Shown: positions 33,327-43,363 of the stretch, piece by piece | Numbering within the stretch: the first letter of the stretch is position 1 | Layout of the letters: each line of letters begins with the position of its first letter | Origin: Mycolicibacillus trivialis | GTDB taxonomy: Bacteria > Actinomycetota > Actinomycetes > Mycobacteriales > Mycobacteriaceae | Assembly: GCF_002102395.1 (NCBI RefSeq) | Contig: NZ_LQPZ01000006.1 | Span: 84,990 to 148,989 of the forward strand | Reading direction: 5' to 3' | Length of the DNA: 64,000 bases | The notes under the pieces: model-generated | Database searches by the model: none | Told to the model about the DNA's origin: nothing | What the model saw: only the letters and a program-made list of their open reading frames with translations | Made by a program: the position numbers and the translations under genes

Positions 33327-34373
33327 TCACCGTAGCGGCGCGGCGGATCCCCGCATGCGGCGGGCGATCTCGCCGTAACGTTCGAAACGGTCCAGGTCGC
33401 CGCCGTGGTGCAGCCCCAGCGCGTTGTAGAGCACCAGCCGCTCGGTGAGACCGTCGTACTTCGCGGTGAGCGCGTCGGCCAGCCCGTCCCAGGTGGCCTC
33501 GGTGGCGAACATCGCCAGGTGCTCGTCGGTGATCTGCGCGGCCATCCCGGCGATGTCGGCGGCCTTCTGCTTCTCCCGGATGCGCGCGGTGGTGCCCTCG
33601 AACCCGGCCTCGTCCCAGATGAAGGCGTAGTTGGGGGTGCTGCCGTAGAAGGCGAGGCTGGCCCGCACCAGTTCGCGTTCGGCGTGGCGTTCGGCGTCGT
33701 CGTCACCGACGATGGTCAGCGCGGGCACGGTCACCGCGACGTCGGCCGGGTCGCGGCCGGCTTTGGCCGCCCCGGCGGCGACGTTGGGCAGCACGTGGCG
33801 GCGCAGATAGCCGGGGTCGCCCAGCGGGTGGACGTGCACGCCGTCGGCGACCTCGCCGGCCATCCGCAGCATCCACAGGTTGACCGCTGCCGCATCGACT
33901 TTCGGGTCGGGAACGTCGATCGGGCCCGGGCTCCACTGCGGGGTGATGAAGTCCAGCTCGTAGAACTCGCCGAAATAGTCCAGCTCACCGGTGCGAAACG
34001 CCGTGAAGCAGGCCTTGACCGCCTTGATGTAGTCCCGCAGCCGCGGCCCGGGCGGGTCGAACGCGGCGCCGTAGCGGCGCTCCACATGCCTGCGGACCTG
34101 GGTGCCCAGCCCGAGCCGGAAGTCACCGCCGGTGGCCTGCTGCAACTCCCAGGCGCTGACTGCGGTCACGAACGGGCTGCGCGGGAAGGCCACCGCCACC
34201 CCGGTGGACAGCGCCAGGCCGGGCGCGGCCTGGGAGGCGACCGCGGCACCCAGATAGGCGGTGCGCCCGCCCTCGGTGAACAGCAGCCCGGCGAAGCCGG
34301 CCGCCTGGGCGCGGCGGGCCAGCTCCGCAGTGCCGGCCAGTGGACCGGGGATCACCATCGCCTCGACGTGCAT
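33327..34373 (-). CDS. LLM-class F420-dependent oxidoreductase
   Basis: This 348-residue protein is a TIM-barrel luciferase-like oxidoreductase of the actinobacterial F420 type: GPLAGTAELARRAQAAGFAGLLFTEGGR, LSTGVAVAFPRSPFVTAVSAWELQQATGGDFRLGLGTQVRRHVERRYG and VDAAAVNLWMLRMAGEVADGVHVHPLGDPGYLRRH. The substrate is unknown. ATG at 34373 is chosen; GTG three codons upstream is also possible. It sits inside the operon between mnmA and the MetE-like gene, where M. tuberculosis has lpqA and the esxQ-PPE46-esxR/S cluster. Confidence 0.88.
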   Translation of the reverse strand: MHVEAMVIPGPLAGTAELARRAQAAGFAGLLFTEGGRTAYLGAAVASQAAPGLALSTGVAVAFPRSPFVTAVSAWELQQATGGDFRLGLGTQVRRHVERRYGAAFDPPGPRLRDYIKAVKACFTAFRTGELDYFGEFYELDFITPQWSPGPIDVPDPKVDAAAVNLWMLRMAGEVADGVHVHPLGDPGYLRRHVLPNVAAGAAKAGRDPADVAVTVPALTIVGDDDAERHAERELVRASLAFYGSTPNYAFIWDEAGFEGTTARIREKQKAADIAGMAAQITDEHLAMFATEATWDGLADALTAKYDGLTERLVLYNALGLHHGGDLDRFERYGEIARRMRGSAAPLR

Positions 34374-34403
34374 GGGCCCCACCGTAGCCAGCCGCGACGT
34401 GGT

Positions 34404-35477
34404 TCACGCCGTGTCGGCGATGGTTGCGCTGGCGATCACTTCGTCGCCGGCCGGGTCGGGCAGGTAGCAGGCCAGGGTCTGCCCCCGGGCCACGCCGCGC
34501 AGCGGGGCGCGCAGGGTCACCTCGAGGCGCTCCCCCGCGGGCCGGGCGATGGCGGGCACGGTCTCGCCGTGGGCGCGTACCTGCACCTCGCAGTCGACGG
34601 GCTCGGTGAAGGCGGTGCCGGCGGTGTAGACCGGGTCGGCGCCGGTGAGCGCCCAGACGTCGAGGTCTTCCACCGAGCCGACGGTGACGGTGCCGGTGGC
34701 GGCGTCGATCGCGGTGACGTAGCGCGGTTTGCCGTCCGCGCCCGGACCTGAAATACCCAGTCCCTTGCGCTGCCCGATGGTGAAGCCGTGCACGCCGTCG
34801 TGGTGGGCCAGGACGGTGCCGTCGGCGTCGACGACGCTGCCGCGCCGCACGCCGATGTTCATCCCGAGGAAGGCCTGGGTGTCGCCGGACGGGATGAAGC
34901 AGATGTCGTGGCTGTCGGGTTTGTCGGCGACGGCCAAGCCCCGGCGTTCGGCTTCGGCCCGGATCTGCGGTTTGGGCGTGTCGCCGACCGGGAACGCGGC
35001 GTGGCGCAGTTGTTCGGCGGTGAGCACGGCCAGCACGTAGGACTGGTCCTTGTCGGCGTCGACGGCGCGGCGCAGCCTGCCGTCGACCAGCCGCGCGTAG
35101 TGGCCGGTGGCGACGGTGTCGAAGCCCAGCGCCAGCGCGCGGGCGGCCACGGCGGAGAACTTGATCTCCTCGTTGCAGCGCACGCACGGGTTGGGGGTCT
35201 CGCCACGGGCGTAGGACTCGATGAAGTCGTCGATCACGGTCTCTTTGAACTTCTCCGCGAAATCCCAGACGTAGAACGGGATTCCGAGGATGTCGGCGAC
35301 CCGGCGGGCGTCGTCGGCGTCCTCTTTGGAGCAGCAGCCCCGCGATCCGCTGCGCAGGGTGCCGGGCGCGCTCGACAACGCCAGGTGCACCCCGGTGACG
35401 TCGTGGCCGGCGTCGACCATGCGGGCGGCGGCGACCGAGGAGTCCACGCCGCCGCTCATCGCTGCGAGCACCTTCAT
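34404..35477 (-). CDS. mnmA: tRNA-specific 2-thiouridylase
   Basis: This 357-residue enzyme installs the 2-thio group at U34 of tRNAs for Lys, Glu and Gln. The PP-loop [13 protein letters not shown] is at residues 5-18; the catalytic cysteines are in [15 protein letters not shown] and [11 protein letters not shown], and the C-terminal beta-barrel follows. Its ATG overlaps the iscS stop codon as ATGA, matching the biochemical partnership with IscS, the sulfur donor. One substrate, tRNA-Gln, is encoded at the left of the window, though that isoacceptor has C34. Confidence 0.96.
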   Translation of the reverse strand: MKVLAAMSGGVDSSVAAARMVDAGHDVTGVHLALSSAPGTLRSGSRGCCSKEDADDARRVADILGIPFYVWDFAEKFKETVIDDFIESYARGETPNPCVRCNEEIKFSAVAARALALGFDTVATGHYARLVDGRLRRAVDADKDQSYVLAVLTAEQLRHAAFPVGDTPKPQIRAEAERRGLAVADKPDSHDICFIPSGDTQAFLGMNIGVRRGSVVDADGTVLAHHDGVHGFTIGQRKGLGISGPGADGKPRYVTAIDAATGTVTVGSVEDLDVWALTGADPVYTAGTAFTEPVDCEVQVRAHGETVPAIARPAGERLEVTLRAPLRGVARGQTLACYLPDPAGDEVIASATIADTA

Positions 35478-36652
35478 CGGATCAGCCCCGCGCTGGCCAG
35501 CGCCGCCTGCCGGGCCCGCTCCACCGCGGCAGGCAGCACCCGCAGGGCGGTGTCCACATCCTCGTCGACGCTGGTGTGACCCAACGACAACCGCAGCGAC
35601 CCGCGCGCACCGGCCGGGTCCACGCCCATCGCGGTGAGCACATGCGAGGCGCGGGCCACCCCCGCGGTGCAGGCCGACCCGGTGGAGCATTCGATCCCGT
35701 TGGCGTCCAGCAGCATCAGCAGCGAGTCGCCCTCACAGCCGCGGAAGGTGAAGTGGGCGTTGCCCGGCAGCCGCGGTGTGCGGGGACCGTTGAGGACGGT
35801 GTCGGGGATGGCGTCCAGCACCCCGTCGATGAGGCGGTCGCGCAGCCCGGTCAGCCGGGCACTGTTGTCGGCAAGGCCGGCCACGGCGATGTCCAAAGCG
35901 GTGGCCATCCCGGCAGCGCCCGCCGCGTTCGGGGTGCCGGAGCGTACGTCGCGTTCCTGCCCGCCGCCGTGCAGCAGCGGCACACATGCCACGTCGCGGC
36001 GTAGCAGCAGTGCGCCGACACCGGGCGGGCCGCCGAACTTGTGGGCGGTCACGCTCATCGCCGAGAGCGCGGTCGCACCGAAGGACACCGGCAACTGCCC
36101 GATCGCCTGCACCGCGTCGCTGTGGAGGGGCACCCCGAATTCCGCGGTGACCTCGGCCAGCTCCTCGATCGGCAGCACGGTGCCGACCTCGTTGTTGGCC
36201 CACATGATCGAGACCAGCGCGACATCGTCGCTGCCCTGCAGCGCCTCCCGCAGCGCCGCCGGACTGACCGATCCGTCGGCGGCGGTGGGCAGAACGGTCA
36301 CCTCGGCACCCTGGTGGTCGGCCAGCCAGGTGACGGCGTCGAGCACGGCGTGATGTTCCACCGCGGTGGTGACGATGCGGCGGCGGCGCGGGTCGGCGGT
36401 GCGCCGTGCCCAGTAGATGCCCTTGACCGCGAGGTTGTCGCTTTCGGTGCCGCCCGCGGTGAACAGCACTTCGGAGGGGCGCGCACCCAGGGCGGCGGCG
36501 ACGCTCTCCCGCGACTCCTCCATCACCCGCCGCGCCGAGCGTCCGGCGGTGTGCAGGGAGGCGGCGTTGCCGACGGTGGCCAAGATAGCGGTCATCGCCT
36601 CGATGGCCTGCGGGTACATCGGGGTGGTGGCGGCGTGGTCCAGATACACCAT
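35474..36652 (-). CDS. iscS: Cysteine desulfurase
   Basis: This 392-residue PLP enzyme takes sulfur from cysteine for iron-sulfur clusters and tRNA thiolation. The start [11 protein letters not shown], the PLP-lysine segment [15 protein letters not shown] (near residue 200) and the active cysteine loop [10 protein letters not shown] (near residue 320) are clear. It is the first gene of the operon iscS-mnmA-LLM-MetE-like-ligA. Confidence 0.95.
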   Translation of the reverse strand: MVYLDHAATTPMYPQAIEAMTAILATVGNAASLHTAGRSARRVMEESRESVAAALGARPSEVLFTAGGTESDNLAVKGIYWARRTADPRRRRIVTTAVEHHAVLDAVTWLADHQGAEVTVLPTAADGSVSPAALREALQGSDDVALVSIMWANNEVGTVLPIEELAEVTAEFGVPLHSDAVQAIGQLPVSFGATALSAMSVTAHKFGGPPGVGALLLRRDVACVPLLHGGGQERDVRSGTPNAAGAAGMATALDIAVAGLADNSARLTGLRDRLIDGVLDAIPDTVLNGPRTPRLPGNAHFTFRGCEGDSLLMLLDANGIECSTGSACTAGVARASHVLTAMGVDPAGARGSLRLSLGHTSVDEDVDTALRVLPAAVERARQAALASAGLIR

Positions 36653-36954
36653 GACCCGCCCAGACTACCGGCGGGCGCCCCGCGGCGGCGCGCCCGGCCA
36701 CCCAGCACCACTCAACTGGCCGCTGCCTTCCCCGCCGGGGCGCCGTAGCCCTGAGATCGACACGTCAGCGGCGCGATAGCCCCGTTTTCGGCCACTTTTC
36801 TGCGTTTGGACGTCGTTTTCAGGGCCGACAGGGGGGCGGCGCCGCCGGCGGCGCGGAAAACGCCCGGTCCGGCCGTGCCGGGCCGCCCCCGGCACGCGAG
36901 AGGCCCCGTCACGCGGGCGTGACGGGGCCTCTCGGCTGCTCGTGGAAGAAGCGG
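36653..36954. other. 302-base intergenic region before iscS
   Basis: The region separates iscS, whose promoter must lie here, from the end of etfA. It contains the etfA terminator at 36897-36934 and a GC-rich tract with short GGCGGCGCC-type repeats. I see no gene; a small open frame on the minus strand has no recognisable features. Confidence 0.5.
36897..36934 (-). terminator. Intrinsic-type hairpin after etfA
   Basis: Perfect 18-base arms (CGAGAGGCCCCGTCACGC and its complement) with a two-base loop lie 20 bases after the etfA stop codon. It lacks a T tract but is the strongest hairpin seen in the window. Confidence 0.8.
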
Positions 36955-37911
36955 TCAGCCCTTGCGGGACTTGATCGCCTCGGTCAGCTGCGGGGCGACG
37001 TTGAACAGGTCGCCCACGATGCCGTAGTCGGCGATCTCGAAGATCGGCGCCTCTTCGTCCTTGTTGACCACCACGATGGTCTTGGACGTCTGCATGCCGG
37101 CCCGGTGCTGGATCGCGCCGGAGATGCCCAACGCGATGTACAGCTGCGGCGACACGGTCTTACCGGTCTGACCGATCTGGAACTGGCCCGGGTAGTAGCC
37201 CGAGTCCACCGCCGCGCGCGAGGCGCCCACCGCGGCGCCCAGCGAGTCGGCGAGCTCCTCGACGACGCTGAAATTGTCGGCGCTGCCCACGCCGCGGCCA
37301 CCGGCCACCACGACGGAGGCCTCGGTCAGCTCCGGGCGGTCGCCGGCCTCGACCGGGTCCGCGGAGGTGACCTTGGTGTCGTTCTCCTCCGCACCGGGAA
37401 CCTCGACGGTCACCTGCTCGCCGGCACCGTCGGCGGCCTCGGCCTCGATCGAGCCGGGGCGCACGGTGATGACCGGGGTGTCCCCGTTGGCCTGCGCCTC
37501 GACGGTGAACGCGCCACCGAAGATGGAGTGCACGCCCTTGCCGCCCTCCTGCACGTCGACCACGTCGACCAGCAGGCCCGAGCCGATCCGGGCGGCCAGC
37601 CGCCCGGCGATCTCGCGGCCGTCGATGCTGGCGGCCAGCAGCACGGCCGCCGGGGACGCCGACTCGACCAGCTCGGCCAGCACGTTGACCTGCGGGGTGA
37701 TCAGATACTGGCCGACCACGTCGGACTCGGCCACGTAGATCTTGGCCGCGCCGGCCGCTTTCAGACCGTCGACCAGCGGCTCGGCGGTGCCGGACCCACC
37801 GATCACGACGGCGGACGGCTCACCCAGCCGGCGGGCGGCGGTGAGCAGTTCGGAGGTGACCTTCTTCAGGGCACCGTCGGTGTGCTCGACGAGCACCAGT
37901 ACTTCAGCCAT
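36955..37911 (-). CDS. etfA: Electron transfer flavoprotein alpha subunit
   Basis: This 318-residue subunit (also called FixB) binds FAD and passes electrons from acyl-CoA dehydrogenases to the membrane. The N-terminal part is [27 protein letters not shown]. The FAD-binding C-terminal domain shows [98 protein letters not shown]. It is co-transcribed with etfB, 32 bases upstream. Confidence 0.96.
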   Translation of the reverse strand: MAEVLVLVEHTDGALKKVTSELLTAARRLGEPSAVVIGGSGTAEPLVDGLKAAGAAKIYVAESDVVGQYLITPQVNVLAELVESASPAAVLLAASIDGREIAGRLAARIGSGLLVDVVDVQEGGKGVHSIFGGAFTVEAQANGDTPVITVRPGSIEAEAADGAGEQVTVEVPGAEENDTKVTSADPVEAGDRPELTEASVVVAGGRGVGSADNFSVVEELADSLGAAVGASRAAVDSGYYPGQFQIGQTGKTVSPQLYIALGISGAIQHRAGMQTSKTIVVVNKDEEAPIFEIADYGIVGDLFNVAPQLTEAIKSRKG

Positions 37912-37943
37912 GTTGTCTCTTCCCTAAACCAGTCTGGACGTCT

Positions 37944-38735
37944 CTAAATGAGTTTCTGGGCAACCAGGTATTCGGCGATCTTGGTGCCGCCCTCGCCCTC
38001 GTCGGCGATCTTCTCACCGGCGGTCTTCGGCGGCTTGGGCGTCGACGCGGTCACCGTGGACCCGGCGTTGGCGAGCCCGACCTCGTCGGCCTCGACACCG
38101 ATCTCGGCCAGCGAGAGCACGGTGACTTCCTTCTTCTTGGCGGCCATGATGCCCTTGAAGGACGGGAAGCGCGGCTCGTTGATCTTCTCGTTCACACTGA
38201 CCACGGCGGGCAGGGCGGCCTCCAGGGCGAACACGCCCTCGTCGGTCTCCCGCTCGGCGGTGAGCTTGCCGCCCTCGATCGTGAGCTTGCGCACCTGGGT
38301 GACCTGCGGCAGGCCCAGGTACTCGGCGATGATGGCCGGCACCGCGCCGCCGACACCGTCGGTGGACTCGTTGCCCGCGATGACCAGCTCGGTGCCCTCG
38401 ATGGTGCCCAGCGCCTTGGCCAGCGCCCAGGCGGTCTGGATGACGTCGGAGCCCTTCATGCCGTCGTCCTTGATGTGCACCGCCTTGTCGGCGCCCATCG
38501 ACAGCGCCTTGCGGATCGCCTCGGTGGCGCGCTCGGGGCCTGCGGTGAGCACGGTGACGGTGCCCTCGGCGCCTTCCTTCTCGCGGATCAGCAGCGCTTC
38601 CTCGACGGCACGCTCGTTGATCTCGTCGAGCACCGCGTCGGCGGCGTCCCGGTCAAGGGTGAAGTCACCGTCGCTGAGCTTGCGCTCCGACCATGTGTCA
38701 GGGACCTGTTTGATCAGGACCACGATGTTCGTCAT
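37944..38735 (-). CDS. etfB: Electron transfer flavoprotein beta subunit
   Basis: This 263-residue subunit (FixA) pairs with EtfA. The sequence starts NIVVLIKQVPDTWSERKL, with VLDEINERAVEEALLIREKEG and the AMP/FAD-associated stretch LVIAGNESTDGVGGAVPAIIAEYLGLPQVT. The ATG at 38735 is the family start; the upstream extension is not. The operon is divergent from the methyltransferase gene at 38942, with a palindrome between them. Confidence 0.96.
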   Translation of the reverse strand: MTNIVVLIKQVPDTWSERKLSDGDFTLDRDAADAVLDEINERAVEEALLIREKEGAEGTVTVLTAGPERATEAIRKALSMGADKAVHIKDDGMKGSDVIQTAWALAKALGTIEGTELVIAGNESTDGVGGAVPAIIAEYLGLPQVTQVRKLTIEGGKLTAERETDEGVFALEAALPAVVSVNEKINEPRFPSFKGIMAAKKKEVTVLSLAEIGVEADEVGLANAGSTVTASTPKPPKTAGEKIADEGEGGTKIAEYLVAQKLI

Positions 38736-38817
38736 AAGTCTGGTCTGTCCTCCTCGAACGCGTCCTGCAGCGGCGGCCACCGGACTTGGCTCACGATAAT
38801 GCGGAACAACACATCAG

Positions 38818-38833
38818 GTTACTCATGGGTAAC
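38818..38833. promoter_or_regulatory. Operator-like palindrome between etfB and the methyltransferase gene
   Basis: GTTACTCATGGGTAAC is a 16-base inverted repeat with one mismatch in eight pairs. It lies 82 bases before etfB and 108 before the divergent gene, in locally A/T-rich sequence. It looks like a binding site for a dimeric regulator; which one is unknown. Confidence 0.6.
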
Positions 38834-38941
38834 TTAGCCCGTTTCGCTCGTCTACCATAACGGGTGGGTTGAAGCGTTCTCGCTGCGCGTCGAGGTGACC
38901 CGTTCGCACCCGGCTCGCCCGCCCGATAGCCTGCCTGTGCA

Positions 38942-39751
38942 ATGAGCGCATCCGCCACCGAGGGCCACGACGCCCCGCCCGCACCGGACGCCGACCCCGG
39001 GTTGGCGCTGACCGGGGAACGAACCGTCCCCGGCCTCGCCGAGGAGAACTACTGGTTCCGTCGCCACGAGGTCGTCTACCAGCGACTCGCGCCGCGCTGC
39101 GCCGGCCGCGACGTGCTCGAGGCCGGCAGCGGTGAGGGGTACGGCGCCGACATGCTCGCCGGGGTGGCCCACCGGGTCATCGGCGTCGACTACGACGAGA
39201 GTGCGGTGGCCCACGTGCAGGCCCGGTATCCGCGGGTGGAGATGGTGGCGGGCAATCTCGCCGAGCTGCCGCTGCCGGACGCGGCGGTCGACGTGGTGGT
39301 CAACTTCCAGGTCATCGAGCACCTGTGGGACCAGCCGGGGTTCGTCGCCGAGTGCGCACGGGTGTTGCGCCCGGGCGGGCTGCTGATGATGTCGACTCCC
39401 AACCGGATCACCTTCTCCCCCGGCCGCGACACCCCGATCAACCCCTTCCACACCCGCGAGCTCAACGCCGCCGAGCTGACCGAACTGCTCACCGACGGCG
39501 GCTTCACGATGGAGTCGATGAGCGGGTTGTTCCACGGTCCGCGGCTGCGCGAGCTCGACGCCCGCCACGGCGGGTCGATCATCGACGCCCAGATCGCCGT
39601 GGCGGTCGCAGGCACGCCGTGGCCCGCGGAGCTGGCCGCCGACGTCGCCGGGGTGTCCACCGCCGACTTCGACCTGGTGGCCGCCGGCGCCGATGCGGAC
39701 CACCACATCGATGACAGCCTGGACCTGATCGCGATCGCGGTGCGGCCGTGA
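38942..39751 (+). CDS. SAM-dependent methyltransferase of methylglucose lipopolysaccharide synthesis (Rv3030-like)
   Basis: This 269-residue class I methyltransferase has the SAM motif DVLEAGSGEGYGADMLAG (about residues 58-75), then VIGVDYDES and PLPDAAVDVVVNFQVIEHLWDQ. In M. tuberculosis the equivalent gene begins the Rv3030-Rv3032 group for cytoplasmic 6-O-methylglucose lipopolysaccharides, which bind long acyl chains. The order methyltransferase, branching enzyme, glucosyltransferase is preserved here, with GTGA and ATGA overlaps. The precise methylation site is not readable from sequence. Confidence 0.88.
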   Translation: MSASATEGHDAPPAPDADPGLALTGERTVPGLAEENYWFRRHEVVYQRLAPRCAGRDVLEAGSGEGYGADMLAGVAHRVIGVDYDESAVAHVQARYPRVEMVAGNLAELPLPDAAVDVVVNFQVIEHLWDQPGFVAECARVLRPGGLLMMSTPNRITFSPGRDTPINPFHTRELNAAELTELLTDGGFTMESMSGLFHGPRLRELDARHGGSIIDAQIAVAVAGTPWPAELAADVAGVSTADFDLVAAGADADHHIDDSLDLIAIAVRP

Positions 39752-41322
39752 GTAACTCACCCGCACCCGGCATGTTCACGCTGGTGTTGCACACCCACCT
39801 GCCGTGGCTGGCCCACCACGGCCGCTGGCCGGTCGGCGAGGAGTGGCTCTACCAGTCCTGGTCCTCGGCGTACCTGCCGCTGCTGCGGGTGTTGCGCACG
39901 CTGGCCGCCGAGGACCGCACCCATCTGCTCACGCTGGGCATCACCCCGGTGGTCGCGGCCCAGCTCGATGACCCGTACTGCCTCGAGGGCATGCACCACT
40001 GGCTGGGCAACTGGCGGCTGCGCGCCGCGGAGGCGGCCAGCCTGCGCCCCGGCGACGCGACCGGCCCGGCCCCGGCTTCTGCGCCGGAGGCGTTGCGCGA
40101 GTTCGGTATCCGCGAGGTCGACGCCGCCGAGGAGGCGCTGGCGGACTTCGCGACCCGGTGGCGTCACGGCGGCAGCCCGCTGCTGCGCGAGCTCGTCGAC
40201 GCCGACACCGTGGAGCTGCTCGGCGGTCCGCTCGCGCACCCGTTCCAGCCGCTGCTGGCGCCCCGGCTGCGCGAGTTCGCGCTGCGCGAGGGCCTGGCCG
40301 ACACCCGTCATCGCCTCGCGCACGCCCCGACCGGGATCTGGGCGCCGGAGTGCGCCTACGCGCCTGGCATGGAGCACGGCTACGCCGCCGCCGGGGTGAC
40401 CCATTTCATGGTCGACGGCCCGTCCCTGCACGGCGACACCACGCTGGCCCGCCCGGTCACCGACAGCGGCGTGCTCGCGTTCGGCCGCGACCTGACCGTC
40501 AGCTACCGGGTGTGGTCACCGAAGTCGGGTTACCCCGGGCACGCCGCCTACCGCGACTTCCACACCTACGACCACCGCACCGGGCTCAAGCCGGCCCGAG
40601 TCACCGGGCGGGCGGTGCCGCCGGAGGAGAAGGCGCCATATGACCCGGCCCGCGCCGACGCGGCCGTCGACGCCCATGTCGCCGACTTCGTCGAGGTGGT
40701 GCGCCGCCGCCTGCACAGCGAGTCGGAGCGGATCGGGCGGCCCGCGCACGTGGTGGCGGCGTTCGACACCGAACTGTTCGGGCACTGGTGGTACGAGGGC
40801 CCGGTGTGGCTGGAGCGGGTGCTGCGGGCACTGCCGGAGGCCGGCGTGCGGATCGGCACGCTGGCCGACGCTGCGGCGGCCGGATTCGTCGGCGCCCCGG
40901 TCGACCTGCCGCCGAGCTCGTGGGGGTCGGGCAAGGACTGGCAGGTGTGGTCCGGCGAGCAGGTCGCCGACCTGGTCCGGCTCAACGAGGAGGTCGTGGA
41001 CACCGCGCTGACCGCGGTGGACAAGGCGCTGGCCACCCGCGCCGCGACCCCGGGCGCACCCACGGTGCGCGACCCGGTCGCCGACCAGATCCTGCGCGAG
41101 GCGCTGCTGACCGTCTCCAGCGACTGGCCGTTCATGGTGAGCAAGGACTCCGCGGCCGACTACGCTCGCTACCGGGCCCACCTGCACGCCCACGCCACCC
41201 GTGAGATCGCCGACGCGCTGGCGTCGGGCCGCCGTACGGCCGCCCGTCGGATCGCCGACGGCTGGAACCGCGCCGACAACCTGTTCGGCGCCCTGGACGC
41301 CCGGAGGCTTCCGCGGCCATGA
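39748..41322 (+). CDS. GH57 alpha-glucan branching enzyme (Rv3031-like)
   Basis: This 524-residue protein belongs to glycoside hydrolase family 57. Family motifs are LHTHLPWLAHHG at the N-terminus, the catalytic nucleophile region GIWAPECAYAPGMEHG, and VVAAFDTELFGHWWYEGPVWLERVL with the acid/base Asp. It is expected to introduce 1,6 branches into alpha-1,4-glucan during methylglucose lipopolysaccharide synthesis. It starts at GTG overlapping the stop of the methyltransferase gene. Confidence 0.93.
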   Translation: MSNSPAPGMFTLVLHTHLPWLAHHGRWPVGEEWLYQSWSSAYLPLLRVLRTLAAEDRTHLLTLGITPVVAAQLDDPYCLEGMHHWLGNWRLRAAEAASLRPGDATGPAPASAPEALREFGIREVDAAEEALADFATRWRHGGSPLLRELVDADTVELLGGPLAHPFQPLLAPRLREFALREGLADTRHRLAHAPTGIWAPECAYAPGMEHGYAAAGVTHFMVDGPSLHGDTTLARPVTDSGVLAFGRDLTVSYRVWSPKSGYPGHAAYRDFHTYDHRTGLKPARVTGRAVPPEEKAPYDPARADAAVDAHVADFVEVVRRRLHSESERIGRPAHVVAAFDTELFGHWWYEGPVWLERVLRALPEAGVRIGTLADAAAAGFVGAPVDLPPSSWGSGKDWQVWSGEQVADLVRLNEEVVDTALTAVDKALATRAATPGAPTVRDPVADQILREALLTVSSDWPFMVSKDSAADYARYRAHLHAHATREIADALASGRRTAARRIADGWNRADNLFGALDARRLPRP

Positions 41323-42563
41323 AGATCTTGATGGTGTCCTGGGAGTACCCACCGGTGGTGGTGGGTGGTCTGGGCCGGCACGTCCACCATCTGGCGGTCG
41401 CGCTGGTCGAGGCCGGCCACGAGGTGGTGGTGCTGGCGCGCCGGCCCGCCGACACCGATCCGAGCACCCACCCGTCCTCCGACGAGGTGCACGAGGGTGT
41501 GCGGGTGGTCTCCGCGGCCCACGACCCGCACGAGTTCTCCTTCGGCGACGACATGATGGCCTGGACGCTGGCGATGGGCCACGCCATGGTGCGCACCGGC
41601 CTGACGATCAAAACACCCGGCGGCGAGGACCTGTGGCGTCCCGACATCGTGCACGCCCACGACTGGCTGGTCGCGCACCCGGCGATCGCACTGGCCGAAT
41701 TCCACGACGTCCCTTTGGTTTCCACGCTGCACGCCACCGAGGCGGGCAGGCACTCGGGCTGGGTGTCCGGGCCGATCAGCCGCCAGGTGCACGCGGTCGA
41801 GTCGTGGCTGGCACACGAATCGGACTGCCTGATCACCTGTTCGGCGTCGATGCGTGAGGAGATCACCGAACTGTTCGGTCCCGGCCTGGCCGAGACCACC
41901 GTGATCCGCAACGGCATCGACGCCGATCGCTGGCCGTTCGCCGAGCGCCGCAACCACGGCGGGCCGCCGGAGCTGCTGTACGTGGGCCGGCTGGAGTACG
42001 AGAAGGGCATCCAGGAAGCGATCGCCGCGCTGCCGCGCATCCGGCGCGCCCACCCCGGCACCACCTTGACCATCGCCGGTGACGGCACCCAGCAGGACTG
42101 GCTGGCCGAGCGGGCCCGTAAACACCGGGTGGTCAAGGCGACCCGGTTCGCCGGGCGTCTCGACCACGACGAGTTGCTGGCGCTGCTGCACCGCGCCGAC
42201 GCGGCGGTGCTGCCCAGCCATTACGAGCCGTTCGGCCTGGCCGCCCTGGAGGCGGCCGCGGCGGGAACCCCGCTGGTGACCGCCGACGTCGGCGGGCTCG
42301 GCGAGCTGGTGGTCGACGGGCTGACCGGGTTGTCCTGTCCGCCGCGGGATCCGGCGGCGCTGGCAGCCGCGGTCTGCGCGGTGCTCGACGACCCGGTCGC
42401 CGCGCAAGGCCGCGCCCGCGCCGCCCGGGAGCGGCTCACCGCCGACTTCGCCTGGCAGACCGTCGCCGAGGAGACTGCGGGGGTGTACCTGTCGGCCAAA
42501 CGCGGTGTGCGCCAGCCGCAGCCGCGCCGCCCGATCGTCGAACACGCGCTGCCCGACCGCTGA
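41319..42563 (+). CDS. Alpha-1,4-glucosyltransferase / glycogen synthase (Rv3032-like)
   Basis: This 414-residue GT-B glycosyltransferase begins KILMVSWEYPPVVVGGLGRHVHHLAVAL and has the donor-site motif EPFGLAALEAAAAGTPLVTADVGGLGELV (E-x7-E) near residue 305. The M. tuberculosis homologue elongates alpha-1,4-glucan chains of methylglucose lipopolysaccharide and glycogen. It overlaps the preceding branching-enzyme gene as ATGA and closes the three-gene operon. Confidence 0.93.
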   Translation: MKILMVSWEYPPVVVGGLGRHVHHLAVALVEAGHEVVVLARRPADTDPSTHPSSDEVHEGVRVVSAAHDPHEFSFGDDMMAWTLAMGHAMVRTGLTIKTPGGEDLWRPDIVHAHDWLVAHPAIALAEFHDVPLVSTLHATEAGRHSGWVSGPISRQVHAVESWLAHESDCLITCSASMREEITELFGPGLAETTVIRNGIDADRWPFAERRNHGGPPELLYVGRLEYEKGIQEAIAALPRIRRAHPGTTLTIAGDGTQQDWLAERARKHRVVKATRFAGRLDHDELLALLHRADAAVLPSHYEPFGLAALEAAAAGTPLVTADVGGLGELVVDGLTGLSCPPRDPAALAAAVCAVLDDPVAAQGRARAARERLTADFAWQTVAEETAGVYLSAKRGVRQPQPRRPIVEHALPDR

Positions 42564-42575
42564 TCCGTTTTCGCG

Positions 42576-43313
42576 TCAGCGGGCGGCTTTCTTGCGTTCG
42601 ATGTCGGCCAGCGCTGCCGCCAGTTCCGCACGCTCGGCCGCCGAGGCCTCCCAGGCCGTCTTGCGGTTCTTGACCACCCGCGCCGGTGCGCCCACCGCGA
42701 TCGAGAAGTCCGGGATGTCGCCACGCACCACGGCGTGGGAGCCCAGCACGCAACCGCGCCCGATCGTGGAGCCGCGCTGCACGGTGACCTTGGCCGCCAC
42801 CCAGGTGTCCGGGCCGATGCGCACCGGGCTCTTGACGATGCCCTGGTCCTTGATCGGCAGGGTGATGTCGTCCATCTTGTGGTCGAAGTCGACGATGTAG
42901 CACCAATCGGCCATCAGCACCGAATCACCCAGCTCCACATCGAGGTAGGCGTTGATGACGTTGTCGCGGCCCAGCACCACCTTGTCACCGAACCGCAGCG
43001 AGCCCTCGTGCGCGCGGATGGTGTTCTTGTCGCCGATGTGCACCCACCGGCCGAGTTCGAGCTGGGCGAGCTCCGGGGTGGCCTGGATCTCCACGTTCTT
43101 GCCGAGGAACACCATGCCGCGGGTGATGATGTGCGGGTTCTGCAGTTTGAATTTGAGCAACCGCCAGTACCGCACGAGGTACCAGGGGGTGTAGGCACGG
43201 TTGGCCAGCACCCATTTCAGCGACGCCCGGGTCAGGAACTTGGCCTGCCGGGGGTCGCGCAGCCGGGAACCTCGCCAGCGTTTGTGGATCGGCGCGCCCC
43301 ACATGGTCGTCAT
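42576..43313 (-). CDS. Left-handed beta-helix acyltransferase (Rv3034c-like)
   Basis: This 245-residue protein has hexapeptide-repeat turns through residues 75-225 (VEIQATPELAQLELGRWVHIGDKNTIRAHEGSLRFGDKVVLGRDNVINAYLDVEL, then SPVRIGPDTWVAAKVTVQRGSTIGRGCVLGSHAVVRGDIPDFSIAVGAPARVVKNR), the fold of sugar O-acyltransferases of the NodL/LacA type. Because it adjoins the methylglucose lipopolysaccharide operon, it is a good candidate for acylating that polymer; this is inference from position. It converges with the glucosyltransferase gene. Confidence 0.85.
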   Translation of the reverse strand: MTTMWGAPIHKRWRGSRLRDPRQAKFLTRASLKWVLANRAYTPWYLVRYWRLLKFKLQNPHIITRGMVFLGKNVEIQATPELAQLELGRWVHIGDKNTIRAHEGSLRFGDKVVLGRDNVINAYLDVELGDSVLMADWCYIVDFDHKMDDITLPIKDQGIVKSPVRIGPDTWVAAKVTVQRGSTIGRGCVLGSHAVVRGDIPDFSIAVGAPARVVKNRKTAWEASAAERAELAAALADIERKKAAR

Positions 43314-43351
43314 GACCGGAAAGCCTACGCGAGGCGTTTCGGGCCACGAGA

Positions 43352-43357
43352 TACTCT
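43352..43357 (+). promoter_or_regulatory. -10 box (TACTCT), probably leaderless
   Basis: TACTCT ends six bases before the ATG at 43364. Confidence 0.55.
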
Positions 43358-43363
43358 CACCTG

